From an uncultured Novosphingobium sp. (GTDB lineage Bacteria > Pseudomonadota > Alphaproteobacteria > Sphingomonadales > Sphingomonadaceae), in the NCBI GenBank assembly GCA_937897535.1, contig CALCQB010000295.1:1-5672 (forward strand): a DNA stretch of 5,672 bases, read 5' to 3'. The notes below the pieces were generated by a model. It had not been told where the DNA came from, made no database searches, and was given only the letters and a program-made list of their open reading frames with translations. Positions 1 through 5,672 of the stretch are shown here, one piece after another. How positions within the stretch are numbered: position 1 is the stretch's first letter; every line of letters begins with the position of its first letter. Both the position numbers and the translations under genes were made by a program.

Positions 1-705
<705 letters not shown>

Positions 706-815
706 GTCGGATTCCTTAGCAGGGTGCGGGTGGGGAGCCTTGCGGCGTCCCCGCCCATATGGTTACGAATGTGACCGTTTGAAGTCTTACCAGCGGAGCT
801 GATCGTCTTTCGCTG

Positions 816-1286
816 CTACCAGCGATAGTGCGAGAACGCGCGGTTGGCGTCGGCCATCCGGTGCGTGTCTTCGCGCTTCTTCACGGCATTGCCGCGGTTG
901 TTGGCCGCGTCGAGCAGTTCGGCCGAAAGCCGCGCCGCCATGGTGGTTTCGCTGCGGTTGCGCGCGGCGGTGATCAGCCAGCGGATCGCGAGGGCCTGGG
1001 CGCGCTCGGGGCGAACCTCGACCGGCACCTGGTACGTGGCACCGCCAACGCGGCGCGAACGCACTTCGATCTGCGGCTTCACGTTGGTCAGCGCATCGTG
1101 GAACAGCTGGATCGGGTCCGACTTGGCGCGGGTTTCCATGGTTTCCATCGCACCGTAAACGATGCTTTCGGCAACCGACTTCTTGCCGTCCATCATGAGG
1201 TTGTTCATGAACTTGGACAGGATCTGATCCTTGAACTTCGGATCGGGCAGGATTTCCCGCTTCTCGGGACGACGACGACGTGACAT
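816..1286 (-). CDS. rpsG: 30S ribosomal protein S7
   Basis: S7 is a primary 16S rRNA-binding protein that nucleates assembly of the 30S head and lines the E and P sites. The product is 156 residues, the usual length for alphaproteobacterial S7. Family sequence runs end to end: MSRRRRPEKR at the start, FMNNLMMDGKKSVAE near residues 26-40, RRVGGATYQVPVEVRP in the middle and AFSHYRW at the C-terminus. The frame is open further upstream, but the ATG at 1286 is the true start: it matches the family N-terminus and has AAGGAA eight bases upstream (1295-1300). It lies between rpsL (170 bases upstream) and fusA. In E. coli, S7 represses the str operon by binding the rpsL-rpsG spacer. Here that spacer carries an unusual repeat pair, so the same control cannot be assumed. 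Confidence 0.98.
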   Translation of the reverse strand: MSRRRRPEKREILPDPKFKDQILSKFMNNLMMDGKKSVAESIVYGAMETMETRAKSDPIQLFHDALTNVKPQIEVRSRRVGGATYQVPVEVRPERAQALAIRWLITAARNRSETTMAARLSAELLDAANNRGNAVKKREDTHRMADANRAFSHYRW

Positions 1287-1334
1287 GTCGCTAATTCCTT
1301 CTTCTTCGCTGGCTTCGACTGCCCTTCCCAATTT

Positions 1335-1442
1335 CGTCACCCTGAACTTGTTTCAGGGCCCATCGGGCGGCTGGCTCTGCCGTATGAATTCCTAGACCTG
1401 GGCAGGCGGCGCCATGGATCCTGAAACGAGTTCAGGATGACG
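1335..1442. repeat. Pair of inverted REP-like palindromic units in the rpsL-rpsG spacer
   Basis: Two 30-31 base units face each other at 1335-1364 and 1412-1442, separated by 47 bases. Reverse-complementing the right unit gives the left one with five differences in the first 30 positions. Each unit is itself a hairpin: left CCCTGAA/TTCAGGG (1340-1346 with 1352-1358, loop CTTGT), right ATCCTGAA/TTCAGGAT (1418-1425 with 1431-1438, loop ACGAG). Two of the differences are compensatory: a C-G pair in one copy is a T-A pair in the other. I recall the GTCATCCTGAAC..GTTTCAGGATCC motif as a common interspersed palindrome in sphingomonad genomes. This looks like a REP doublet (BIME-like) lodged inside an essential operon. 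The copies could also pair with each other to form one long stem-loop. Confidence 0.8.
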
Positions 1443-1459
1443 GCCTGTCGGGGCCGTCA
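1438..1459 (-). promoter_or_regulatory. Perfect hairpin beginning at the rpsL stop codon
   Basis: TGACGGCC (1438-1445) and GGCCGTCA (1452-1459) form a perfect 8-bp stem with a six-base loop. In the mRNA the stem's first three bases are the rpsL stop codon (1459-1457). The distal end abuts and overlaps the right REP-like unit. No U-run follows, so it is not a canonical intrinsic terminator. It could slow ribosomes or nucleases at the rpsL end, or act with the REP hairpins in setting rpsL versus rpsG output; that role is inference. Confidence 0.55.
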
Positions 1460-1828
1460 CTTGGGCCGCTTGGCGCCGTACTTCGAACGGCTCTTCTTGC
1501 GGTCCTTGACGCCCTGGGTGTCGAGCACCCCGCGCAGCACGTGATACCGCACGCCGGGAAGATCGCGGACACGCCCGCCGCGGATCAGCACAACCGAGTG
1601 TTCCTGCAGGTTGTGGCCTTCGCCCGGGATGTACGAAATGACTTCGCGCTGGTTGGTCAGGCGGATCTTGGCGACCTTGCGCAGCGCCGAGTTCGGCTTC
1701 TTCGGGGTCGTGGTGTAGACGCGGGTGCAAACGCCGCGCTTCTGCGGGTTCTGCTCCATCGCAGGGACCTTGGACTTGGTCTTCTGCGGGACGCGGCCCT
1801 TGCGGACCAGCTGGTTGATAGTGGGCAT
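1457..1828 (-). CDS. rpsL: 30S ribosomal protein S12
   Basis: S12 sits at the 30S decoding centre, helps monitor codon-anticodon pairing and is the classic site of streptomycin-resistance mutations. The product is 123 residues, normal for the family, with QKRGVCTRVYTTTPKKPNSALRK (residues 29-51), GEGHNLQEHSV (69-79) and the C-terminal RSKYGAKRPK. The ATG at 1828 is chosen over the in-frame ATG at 1840 because it gives the family start MPTINQLVRKG and has AAGGTGA eight bases upstream (1837-1843). Lysine 43 is the sensitive-type residue, but position 88 is arginine (codon CGC, 1567-1565) in RVRDLPG, where E. coli has lysine. Asp89, the residue methylthiolated in E. coli, is kept. It is the first gene of the str operon and is preceded by a long structured leader. 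Confidence 0.98.
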   Translation of the reverse strand: MPTINQLVRKGRVPQKTKSKVPAMEQNPQKRGVCTRVYTTTPKKPNSALRKVAKIRLTNQREVISYIPGEGHNLQEHSVVLIRGGRVRDLPGVRYHVLRGVLDTQGVKDRKKSRSKYGAKRPK

Positions 1829-2037
1829 TAAAGACTTCACCTTGCTAAGGGCCGCAGCGGCCAGGTGAGGCGAAGCCGAATCGCGAATGCGCCGATCGCG
1901 GGGACGGGCCCCGCCGGACTGCTTTCACGAGCCGAAAACGCTCCACCCGGCTGAAAAGACCGGGTTACTTTGACGGGTTACCCTTGCGAGAAGGACGCAC
2001 CGGCAATGTTCAGCTCAACCGGGGGTTACCCCGGAAG
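1829..2037 (-). promoter_or_regulatory. Long, hairpin-rich str operon leader (5' UTR of rpsL)
   Basis: No gene is seen here. If the promoter at 2044-2073 is right, the rpsL leader is about 210 bases. Perfect GC-rich stems are visible at 2019-2034 (CCGGGG/CCCCGG, loop GTTA), 1945-1965 (ACCCGG/CCGGGT, nine-base loop), 1898-1914 (GCGGGG/CCCCGC, five-base loop) and 1850-1862 (GGCCG/CGGCC, loop CAG). The last lies seven bases upstream of the rpsL Shine-Dalgarno. A stem CGCGA/TCGCG (1882-1886 with 1896-1900) would compete with the 1898-1914 hairpin. The heptamer GTAACCC occurs three times on the mRNA strand (1962-1968, 1975-1981, 2023-2029). This suggests a cis-regulatory leader, perhaps read by a ribosomal protein, but no known class is recognised. 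Confidence 0.45.
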
Positions 2038-2043
2038 TGGCGG

Positions 2044-2073
2044 CCCTTAGGGCGGATGTTGGATTAGGTCAAG
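2044..2073 (-). promoter_or_regulatory. Candidate promoter of the str operon
   Basis: On the minus strand, CTTGAC (2073-2068) is a perfect match to the -35 box typical of alphaproteobacterial housekeeping promoters. About 16-17 bases further on lies CTAAGG or TAAGGG (2050-2044), a poor -10 match. A start would fall near 2037. The -35 box and position support it; the -10 does not. Confidence 0.4.
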
Positions 2074-2102
2074 CAGAGGGATTGAGAGGAGGAGGTCATT
2101 CG

Positions 2103-2130
2103 CTGACATTGCCGTCACTTTCGATAGAGT
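2103..2130 (+). promoter_or_regulatory. Candidate promoter of the TPR-like gene
   Basis: CTGACA (2103-2108, five of six to TTGACA), a 16-base spacer and TAGAGT (2125-2130, four of six to TATAAT) make a plausible sigma-70 promoter. Its -35 lies about 30 bases from that of the str promoter candidate, so the two would be back-to-back. It would give a leader of about 135 bases before the start at 2273. Between 2131 and 2272 I see no further gene or strong structure. Confidence 0.4.
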
Positions 2131-2272
2131 AGTGTGAGGCTAAGGATGATGCCAAACCCCACAAGCTCAGCGAAAGCGGACCAACCAAGGCAAGCTGTCC
2201 AAGCAATCGTCCATGCCTCCTGTTTGACCCACATCAATGCGTGCCCATCGCGGAAAACTGTATGGGTTGTTC

Positions 2273-3982
2273 ATGGAAGATACTGGCAAATTCCGCTTTC
2301 TTGCACTTCCGCTTGTCGCTTTGGCGCTCACGTTGGCAGTCGAAGCTGGAGGACAGGCGCTGAAAGGGCCGATGCTCGATGCCTGCCTCACTCAGCCCTC
2401 CGCGCCTTGTTTGCTCGATCTGGCGGTAGCCGAGCGCGATGCTTTCCATCGCCGGTCAGCTAGAGATGAGGCGTTCAATCGCGATCGCTGGTTGCAACAG
2501 ATGGCAATTGTCGAGATTCATGCAAACAGGCTGTTGCAGGCTTCAAACTATCTCGCGCAGATTCCGCAAGGGGAACTTCGCGACATGGTCGTCGGTATTG
2601 ATGGCGAGTTTGAGCCACTGCCCCAAGGGCTTGATGCGCAAGGCGTGATAGCGCGAACGCTGGAAGCCAACGCCACGGCTGAGCTACAGCCGAACGAGAC
2701 GGTGGGAAAGAGCTTCGATCGCCGGGCGGAGGCTGCCTGGCTGTTGCTGGCTTTCGGCCATCGCAGCAAGGCCGATGCAGTACTGCGATCAACCACGAGC
2801 GATTTTGTCGGTCGGCTGAAGGCTGGCGACAAGGAGGTCATGGTCGCCGCCTCGACGCTGATGCAGGCGCTGATTGCGCTAGCCGATCCAGTGCTCGTCG
2901 AGCAATTAGCAGAGATATTGACGGACACATCCGCCGGAACGGGGGATCAGGCTGAATATGTTGAAGGCGAACGACTGCGCGCTCTGCGCGACTTTCGTTT
3001 GTCGCGGATCAGGAACCAGACGGCAAGCAATCCGGCCAGCGTGGCGCTGGAGCCTGGTGACGATGATTACGTGAAGGGCTACGTGGCGCTAGCCTGGGCG
3101 CTCTCGGGTGATACCGCAAAGGCCGTCGATTTGCTGCAAAGCGTTGATCTGCCATCGCAGGCGGTCGATTTTTTGGTGTCAGATCTGCTCAAGCGTGATC
3201 GGCCAGATACGGCGCTGGCGCTTGCCGAACTAGCACAGTCCGATGAGCAGCGTTCCTATCTCCTGTCTCAAGTCTGTTCCTACCTTGTCGACAAGGGTCG
3301 CCTTGAGCAGGCCGAGGTACTTTTGGATCGGATCAATGTTCCCGGTGAGCGGGCCGACCTGTTGATCGCGATAGCGCAGCGCCGGGCCGATAGCGGCGAA
3401 ATCGAAGCGGCTCGCATGTTACTGACTAAAGGCCTGGCTGCGCTCGCCCAAATAAGTGAGCCGAACAGGAAGCTGATGTTGAGCCTCGATGCCGCGTCTG
3501 TCCAGACGGCACTGGGCGACCGCGTGGCGGCCCGCCAGTTGGTCGATGCAGGGTTATCGGTACTGCGGGACTTGAAGGGCGAAACCGATCCGCTGGACCA
3601 ATTCGCCTTCGCCGTGCGCGCGGCAACAGTGCTGGCCGAGCTCGGAGATGGGAGCCGGGCGCTCGATCCGATCTTGCAGGTAACGCGGCCAGGCGAAGAT
3701 GAGGACAAGGTCTATGGCGCGATCTTGGTCGCCCAGGCGCTGGTAGGACGGAATCGAGCCGACTTGGCCCGCGCCATCTTGCTATCCACATTGCGCGACA
3801 ATGTCGCCCGGCCGAGCATCAATCATGAAGATTGGTCGATGCTGTTTCCAGAAATGGCAAATACTTGGTTAGCCTCGGAAAAGGCAAAAGGTGTTGTCGG
3901 CGGGCTGTTACGGTCCGCAACGACCAGCCTGCAGCCGCATCCTGGTGATGCAGGGCAGCCAATTCGAACGCCTGTCCGGTAG
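2273..3982 (+). CDS. Exported TPR-like helical-repeat protein, function unknown
   Basis: The product is 569 residues if it starts at 2273. The in-frame ATG at 2237 has no Shine-Dalgarno and would add 12 residues before the signal peptide; the ATG at 2273 has only a weak GGG-type site, so the start is uncertain. Residues 6-25 (K-F-R, then LALPLVALALTLAVEA) look like a Sec signal peptide with cleavage near VEA/GG, so a periplasmic or surface location is likely. Cys38 and Cys46 just after it could form a disulfide. From about residue 270 to 505, helical hairpins recur with the pattern G-[DRE]-x3-A-x2-L, centred near 279, 309, 342, 375, 415, 458 and 493; the 33-residue spacing in the middle is TPR-like. 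Such solenoids usually scaffold protein contacts; no catalytic motif is visible. Sampled GC is about 53%, below its neighbours, which hints at a different origin. It is divergent from the str operon. Function cannot be assigned. Confidence 0.85.
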   Translation: MEDTGKFRFLALPLVALALTLAVEAGGQALKGPMLDACLTQPSAPCLLDLAVAERDAFHRRSARDEAFNRDRWLQQMAIVEIHANRLLQASNYLAQIPQGELRDMVVGIDGEFEPLPQGLDAQGVIARTLEANATAELQPNETVGKSFDRRAEAAWLLLAFGHRSKADAVLRSTTSDFVGRLKAGDKEVMVAASTLMQALIALADPVLVEQLAEILTDTSAGTGDQAEYVEGERLRALRDFRLSRIRNQTASNPASVALEPGDDDYVKGYVALAWALSGDTAKAVDLLQSVDLPSQAVDFLVSDLLKRDRPDTALALAELAQSDEQRSYLLSQVCSYLVDKGRLEQAEVLLDRINVPGERADLLIAIAQRRADSGEIEAARMLLTKGLAALAQISEPNRKLMLSLDAASVQTALGDRVAARQLVDAGLSVLRDLKGETDPLDQFAFAVRAATVLAELGDGSRALDPILQVTRPGEDEDKVYGAILVAQALVGRNRADLARAILLSTLRDNVARPSINHEDWSMLFPEMANTWLASEKAKGVVGGLLRSATTSLQPHPGDAGQPIRTPVR

Positions 3983-4006
3983 GACAAAGAAAGTTGCCAT
4001 GCTGTC

Positions 4007-4019
4007 GGCCGTTTCGGCC
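4007..4019 (+). terminator. Weak hairpin after the TPR-like gene
   Basis: GGCCG/CGGCC with a TTT loop lies 24 bases after the stop at 3982. The stem is only five pairs and is followed by TTGATG, not a T-run, so it is at best a weak or Rho-assisted terminator. Confidence 0.25.
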
Positions 4020-4077
4020 TTGATGAATGACGAGCAGCATTCGGGTGATGATGATCGGAAAGCCGCCGTTCCGGATC

Positions 4078-4137
4078 GTCCAACAAACCCAACACCCCCG
4101 ACAATCCATTTTCCTACACCCCCCAGCCCCTGCTATC
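4078..4137 (+). promoter_or_regulatory. C-rich, G-poor tract, possible Rho-utilisation site
   Basis: In 4081-4130 I count 27 C and only 2 G in 50 bases, in a genome where the two are otherwise similar. An unstructured C-rich, G-poor RNA is the classic profile of a rut site. It lies about 100 bases after the TPR-like gene and ends about 55 bases before the next gene, so it could end the first transcript, or regulate the second if that gene is transcribed from further upstream. The 207-base gap 3983-4189 holds no other feature I can support, and no clear promoter for the gene at 4190. Confidence 0.35.
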
Positions 4138-4189
4138 CGGTCCCTCCAACCGGGGGATATATCCAACACGGCCCGGAGCTTATCCCGCC

Positions 4190-4906
4190 ATGGCAGACAA
4201 ATCGGGCAAGCCCGCGCTGGCTTGCGCCTCGCCCCGCCCTTCCCGCCGGACCAGCCGCACCGCGTTCACCGGGCCGCCGCCCGAGCCGGACGATCCGCTG
4301 TTGCAGTTCGCGCCTTATCTCCACCCGGCGCCGCGCGGGAACTCGATCACGCCGGACAAACAGCGCAAGTTCATCGCCACGCTCGCCGCGACGGGGATCG
4401 TCAGCCAGGCGGCGCGGCGGATCGGCAAGAGCCTGGAGGCGCTGTACAAGCTGCGGCATCGGCCCGGCGCGGAGCATTTTGCTGCGGCGTGGGATGCGGC
4501 GGTGGAGCGTGGGCTCACCCGGCTGGAGGACTGCGCGCTGGAACGCGCGCTGCACGGCACGGCCACTCCGATCGTTCGCAACGGCCAAATCGTTGACTGG
4601 TACGGCAAGCCCGACAACGGGATGCTGCGCTTCCTCCTCCAGCAAAGGCTGCCGCAGCGCTATGGCGGCAAGGCGGTCGGCCCGGGGCATCCGCTGTGGG
4701 ACACCGTGCGCGAGGCGGTGCTGGCCGATCCGGCGACCCAGGCGCGCGAGCGGAACTTGCGTGAGGCGCTGACCACAGCGCAGCGCGAGGCCAGGCATTA
4801 CGAGCGCGCCGAGGCCGAACTGATGGGCGAGGTCGAGCGGCTCGAGCGCGAGCTCGCGGTGGCGCGCGGCGACATCGAGCGGCTCGAACGGATCCTCGCG
4901 GCTTAG
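4190..4906 (+). CDS. HTH-like protein with C-terminal coiled coil, possibly terminase-small-subunit-like
   Basis: The product is 238 residues. Residues 1-50 are Pro/Arg/Ala-rich and probably disordered. Residues 53-92 (ITPDKQRKFIATLAATG, then QAARRIGKSLEALYKLR) read as a helix-turn-helix of the kind found in phage terminase small subunits and small DNA-binding proteins. Residues about 97-160 include LEDCALERALHG and MLRFLLQQRLPQRYGG. Residues about 185-237 carry Glu/Arg/Leu heptads typical of a coiled coil, so it is likely an oligomer. I recall similar TPxKQRxFI..LAxTG..AAR proteins annotated as hypothetical in sphingomonads, but have not checked. The ATG at 4190 has GGAG at 4175-4178, an 11-base spacing. 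There is no large terminase or other phage gene nearby, so it is either a domesticated phage gene or a cellular DNA-binding protein. It converges with the GST gene; the stops are 10 bases apart. Coding is supported by the conserved-looking motifs; function is inference. Confidence 0.8.
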   Translation: MADKSGKPALACASPRPSRRTSRTAFTGPPPEPDDPLLQFAPYLHPAPRGNSITPDKQRKFIATLAATGIVSQAARRIGKSLEALYKLRHRPGAEHFAAAWDAAVERGLTRLEDCALERALHGTATPIVRNGQIVDWYGKPDNGMLRFLLQQRLPQRYGGKAVGPGHPLWDTVREAVLADPATQARERNLREALTTAQREARHYERAEAELMGEVERLERELAVARGDIERLERILAA

Positions 4907-4916
4907 CGCACCCCGG

Positions 4917-5549
4917 TCAGAGCGCGAAGCTCGGCCGCTCGGCCAGGCGGGCGCGCCAGGCGGCGATGGCGGGGCGGCCTTCGTTGACATCGACCTTGAT
5001 CCAGCCGGCGAAATCGAGCGCGACCCCGGCGGTGATGTCGGCGAGCGAAAAGCTGTCGGTCGCGACCCAGGTCCGCCCGGTCATGTGCTCCTCGAACCGG
5101 TCGAGAAAGTGCAGCAGCCGCGCCCGGCCGCGTTCGGCCAGTTCGGGGATCTGGGCATAGTTGTTGGGGCCGGGCAGTGCGCGGTCGATCATGCCCTTGG
5201 ACTTGTTGCGCAGCACTTCGGCGATCGCCATGAAGCATTCGCCCTCCAGCTTGCTGTTCCAGCTGGCGATCGCGGCCTTCTCGAGCGGGGTGGTGCCGAG
5301 CAGCGGCGGCGCGGACTGGACCGCCTCGGCCCAGGCGGCAATCCCGGCATTGTCGGTCAGCACCGCGCCATCATCAAGCACCAGCGCGGGGACGGTGCAG
5401 GCCGGGTTGATCGCGCGGAATTCGGGGGTGAGCTGCTCGCGCTGTGACAGGTCGACCATCGTCACGTCATGCGCGATGCCCTTTTCCGCCAGCACGATCC
5501 GCGCGCGGCGCGGGCTGGGTGCGGGCGTGCAATCGTAGAATGTCGGCAT
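4917..5549 (-). CDS. Glutathione S-transferase-like protein
   Basis: GSTs are cytoplasmic enzymes that conjugate or reduce electrophiles with glutathione. The product is 210 residues, typical of the family. Residues 1-75 form the thioredoxin-like domain: FYDCTPAPSPRRARIVLAEKG at the N-terminus, with Tyr5, Cys7 and Ser12 as possible active-site residues, and the cis-proline motif TVPAL at 52-56 (Pro54). Residues about 88-210 are the all-helical domain, with the N-capping box SLAD at 168-171. The usual Glu-Ser pair that holds the gamma-glutamyl group of glutathione is Asp66-Asn67 here, so substrate use may differ. The ATG at 5549 is chosen over the in-frame ATG at 5600 because the thioredoxin fold begins there and AGGGAGA (5555-5561) lies five bases upstream. 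A hairpin and a large inverted repeat lie just upstream. Family assignment is strong; substrate is unknown. Confidence 0.92.
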   Translation of the reverse strand: MPTFYDCTPAPSPRRARIVLAEKGIAHDVTMVDLSQREQLTPEFRAINPACTVPALVLDDGAVLTDNAGIAAWAEAVQSAPPLLGTTPLEKAAIASWNSKLEGECFMAIAEVLRNKSKGMIDRALPGPNNYAQIPELAERGRARLLHFLDRFEEHMTGRTWVATDSFSLADITAGVALDFAGWIKVDVNEGRPAIAAWRARLAERPSFAL

Positions 5550-5569
5550 GGAGCTCTCCCTGCGGGTGC

Positions 5570-5591
5570 GCCAATCGCCTCCGCGATCGGC
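5570..5591 (-). promoter_or_regulatory. Leader hairpin upstream of the GST gene with GGAG loop
   Basis: Bases 5570-5578 pair with 5583-5591 as a nine-pair stem closed by a four-base loop. On the DNA plus strand one pair is an A-C mismatch, but on the minus strand, the sense of the GST gene, it becomes a G-U wobble, so the stem is complete only in that RNA. The loop reads GGAG. The real Shine-Dalgarno (5555-5561) lies about nine bases downstream. It may be a UTR structure affecting stability or translation; no regulator is recognised. Confidence 0.4.
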
Positions 5592-5598
5592 TGGCAAC

Positions 5599-5672
5599 AC
5601 CGGCCCGCTCCCCCGGCCCGACCACCCACAGGGTAACCTTAACGGGTGGTCGGGCCGGGGGAGCGGGCCGGT
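5599..5672. repeat. Perfect 29-bp inverted repeat with 16-base loop, touching the right edge
   Basis: Bases 5599-5627 are the exact reverse complement of 5644-5672, with 5628-5643 as the loop. The arms are very GC-rich, and each contains CCGGCCCG (or its complement) twice, at 5600-5607 and 5613-5620 in the left arm. The second arm ends on the last base of the window, so the match may continue. No T-run follows on either strand, so it is not a standard intrinsic terminator, although such a stem could stop polymerase. It lies 50 bases upstream of the GST start. It could be an interspersed palindromic element, a bidirectional terminator for a gene beyond the edge, or a fold-back assembly artefact if this is a contig end. 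Confidence 0.85.

Noticed and set aside
2044..2054. Palindrome GCCCTTAGGGC as an operator
   Set aside because: The arms are only five bases, it overlaps the weak -10 candidate, and there is no second copy. It can arise by chance in GC-rich DNA.
2134..2463. GTG-started 109-codon frame upstream of and overlapping the TPR-like gene
   Set aside because: The translation has no recognisable pattern, and it overlaps the signal-peptide region of the better-supported gene in a different frame.
3891..4772. 293-codon open frame on the plus strand
   Set aside because: It overlaps the end of the TPR-like gene and most of the HTH-like gene in another frame, with a low-complexity Arg/Ser/Pro translation.
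4133..4990. Long 285-codon open frame on the minus strand
   Set aside because: It lies antisense to the HTH-like gene and overlaps the GST C-terminus. Its Arg/Ala/Pro-rich translation matches no family I know and is typical of an antisense frame in GC-rich DNA.
5628..5643. TTAAC-containing loop of the edge palindrome as a CtrA site
   Set aside because: Only one half-site is present, without a second TTAA at the required seven-base spacing.

Overview
The window looks like chromosomal DNA of a GC-rich alphaproteobacterium, most likely of the order Sphingomonadales (Erythrobacter, Novosphingobium or a relative). The main reason is the near-signature sequence of ribosomal proteins S12 and S7 and of the EF-G N-terminus. 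The REP-like motif CCTGAAC..GTTTCAGG and the CTTGAC-type -35 box fit the same group. This is recognition from memory, not a database search.

Positions 1-2073 hold the start of the str operon on the minus strand: promoter candidate, a long structured leader, rpsL (S12), a 170-base intercistronic region, rpsG (S7), and the first 235 codons of fusA (EF-G), which runs off the left edge. These genes make the 30S decoding centre and head plus the translocase. The intercistronic region carries two inverted copies of a 30-base REP-like unit, and a hairpin that begins at the rpsL stop codon.

Positions 2074-4189 hold a divergent, lower-GC gene on the plus strand. It encodes an exported TPR-like helical-repeat protein of about 569 residues with no assigned function. 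A weak hairpin and a C-rich, G-poor tract (a possible Rho site) follow it.

Positions 4190-4906 (plus) encode a small HTH-like protein with a C-terminal coiled coil, perhaps related to phage terminase small subunits. It converges, with only 10 bases between stops, on a glutathione S-transferase-like gene on the minus strand (4917-5549). The GST leader contains a hairpin with GGAG in its loop. Just upstream, ending exactly at the right edge, lies a perfect 29-bp inverted repeat.

I see no complete new defence or mobile system. The three right-hand genes do not form an obvious pathway. The most unusual signals are non-coding: the edge palindrome, the REP pair inside the str operon and the structured str leader. 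In the proteins, the notable point is arginine at S12 position 88, a position linked to streptomycin resistance.
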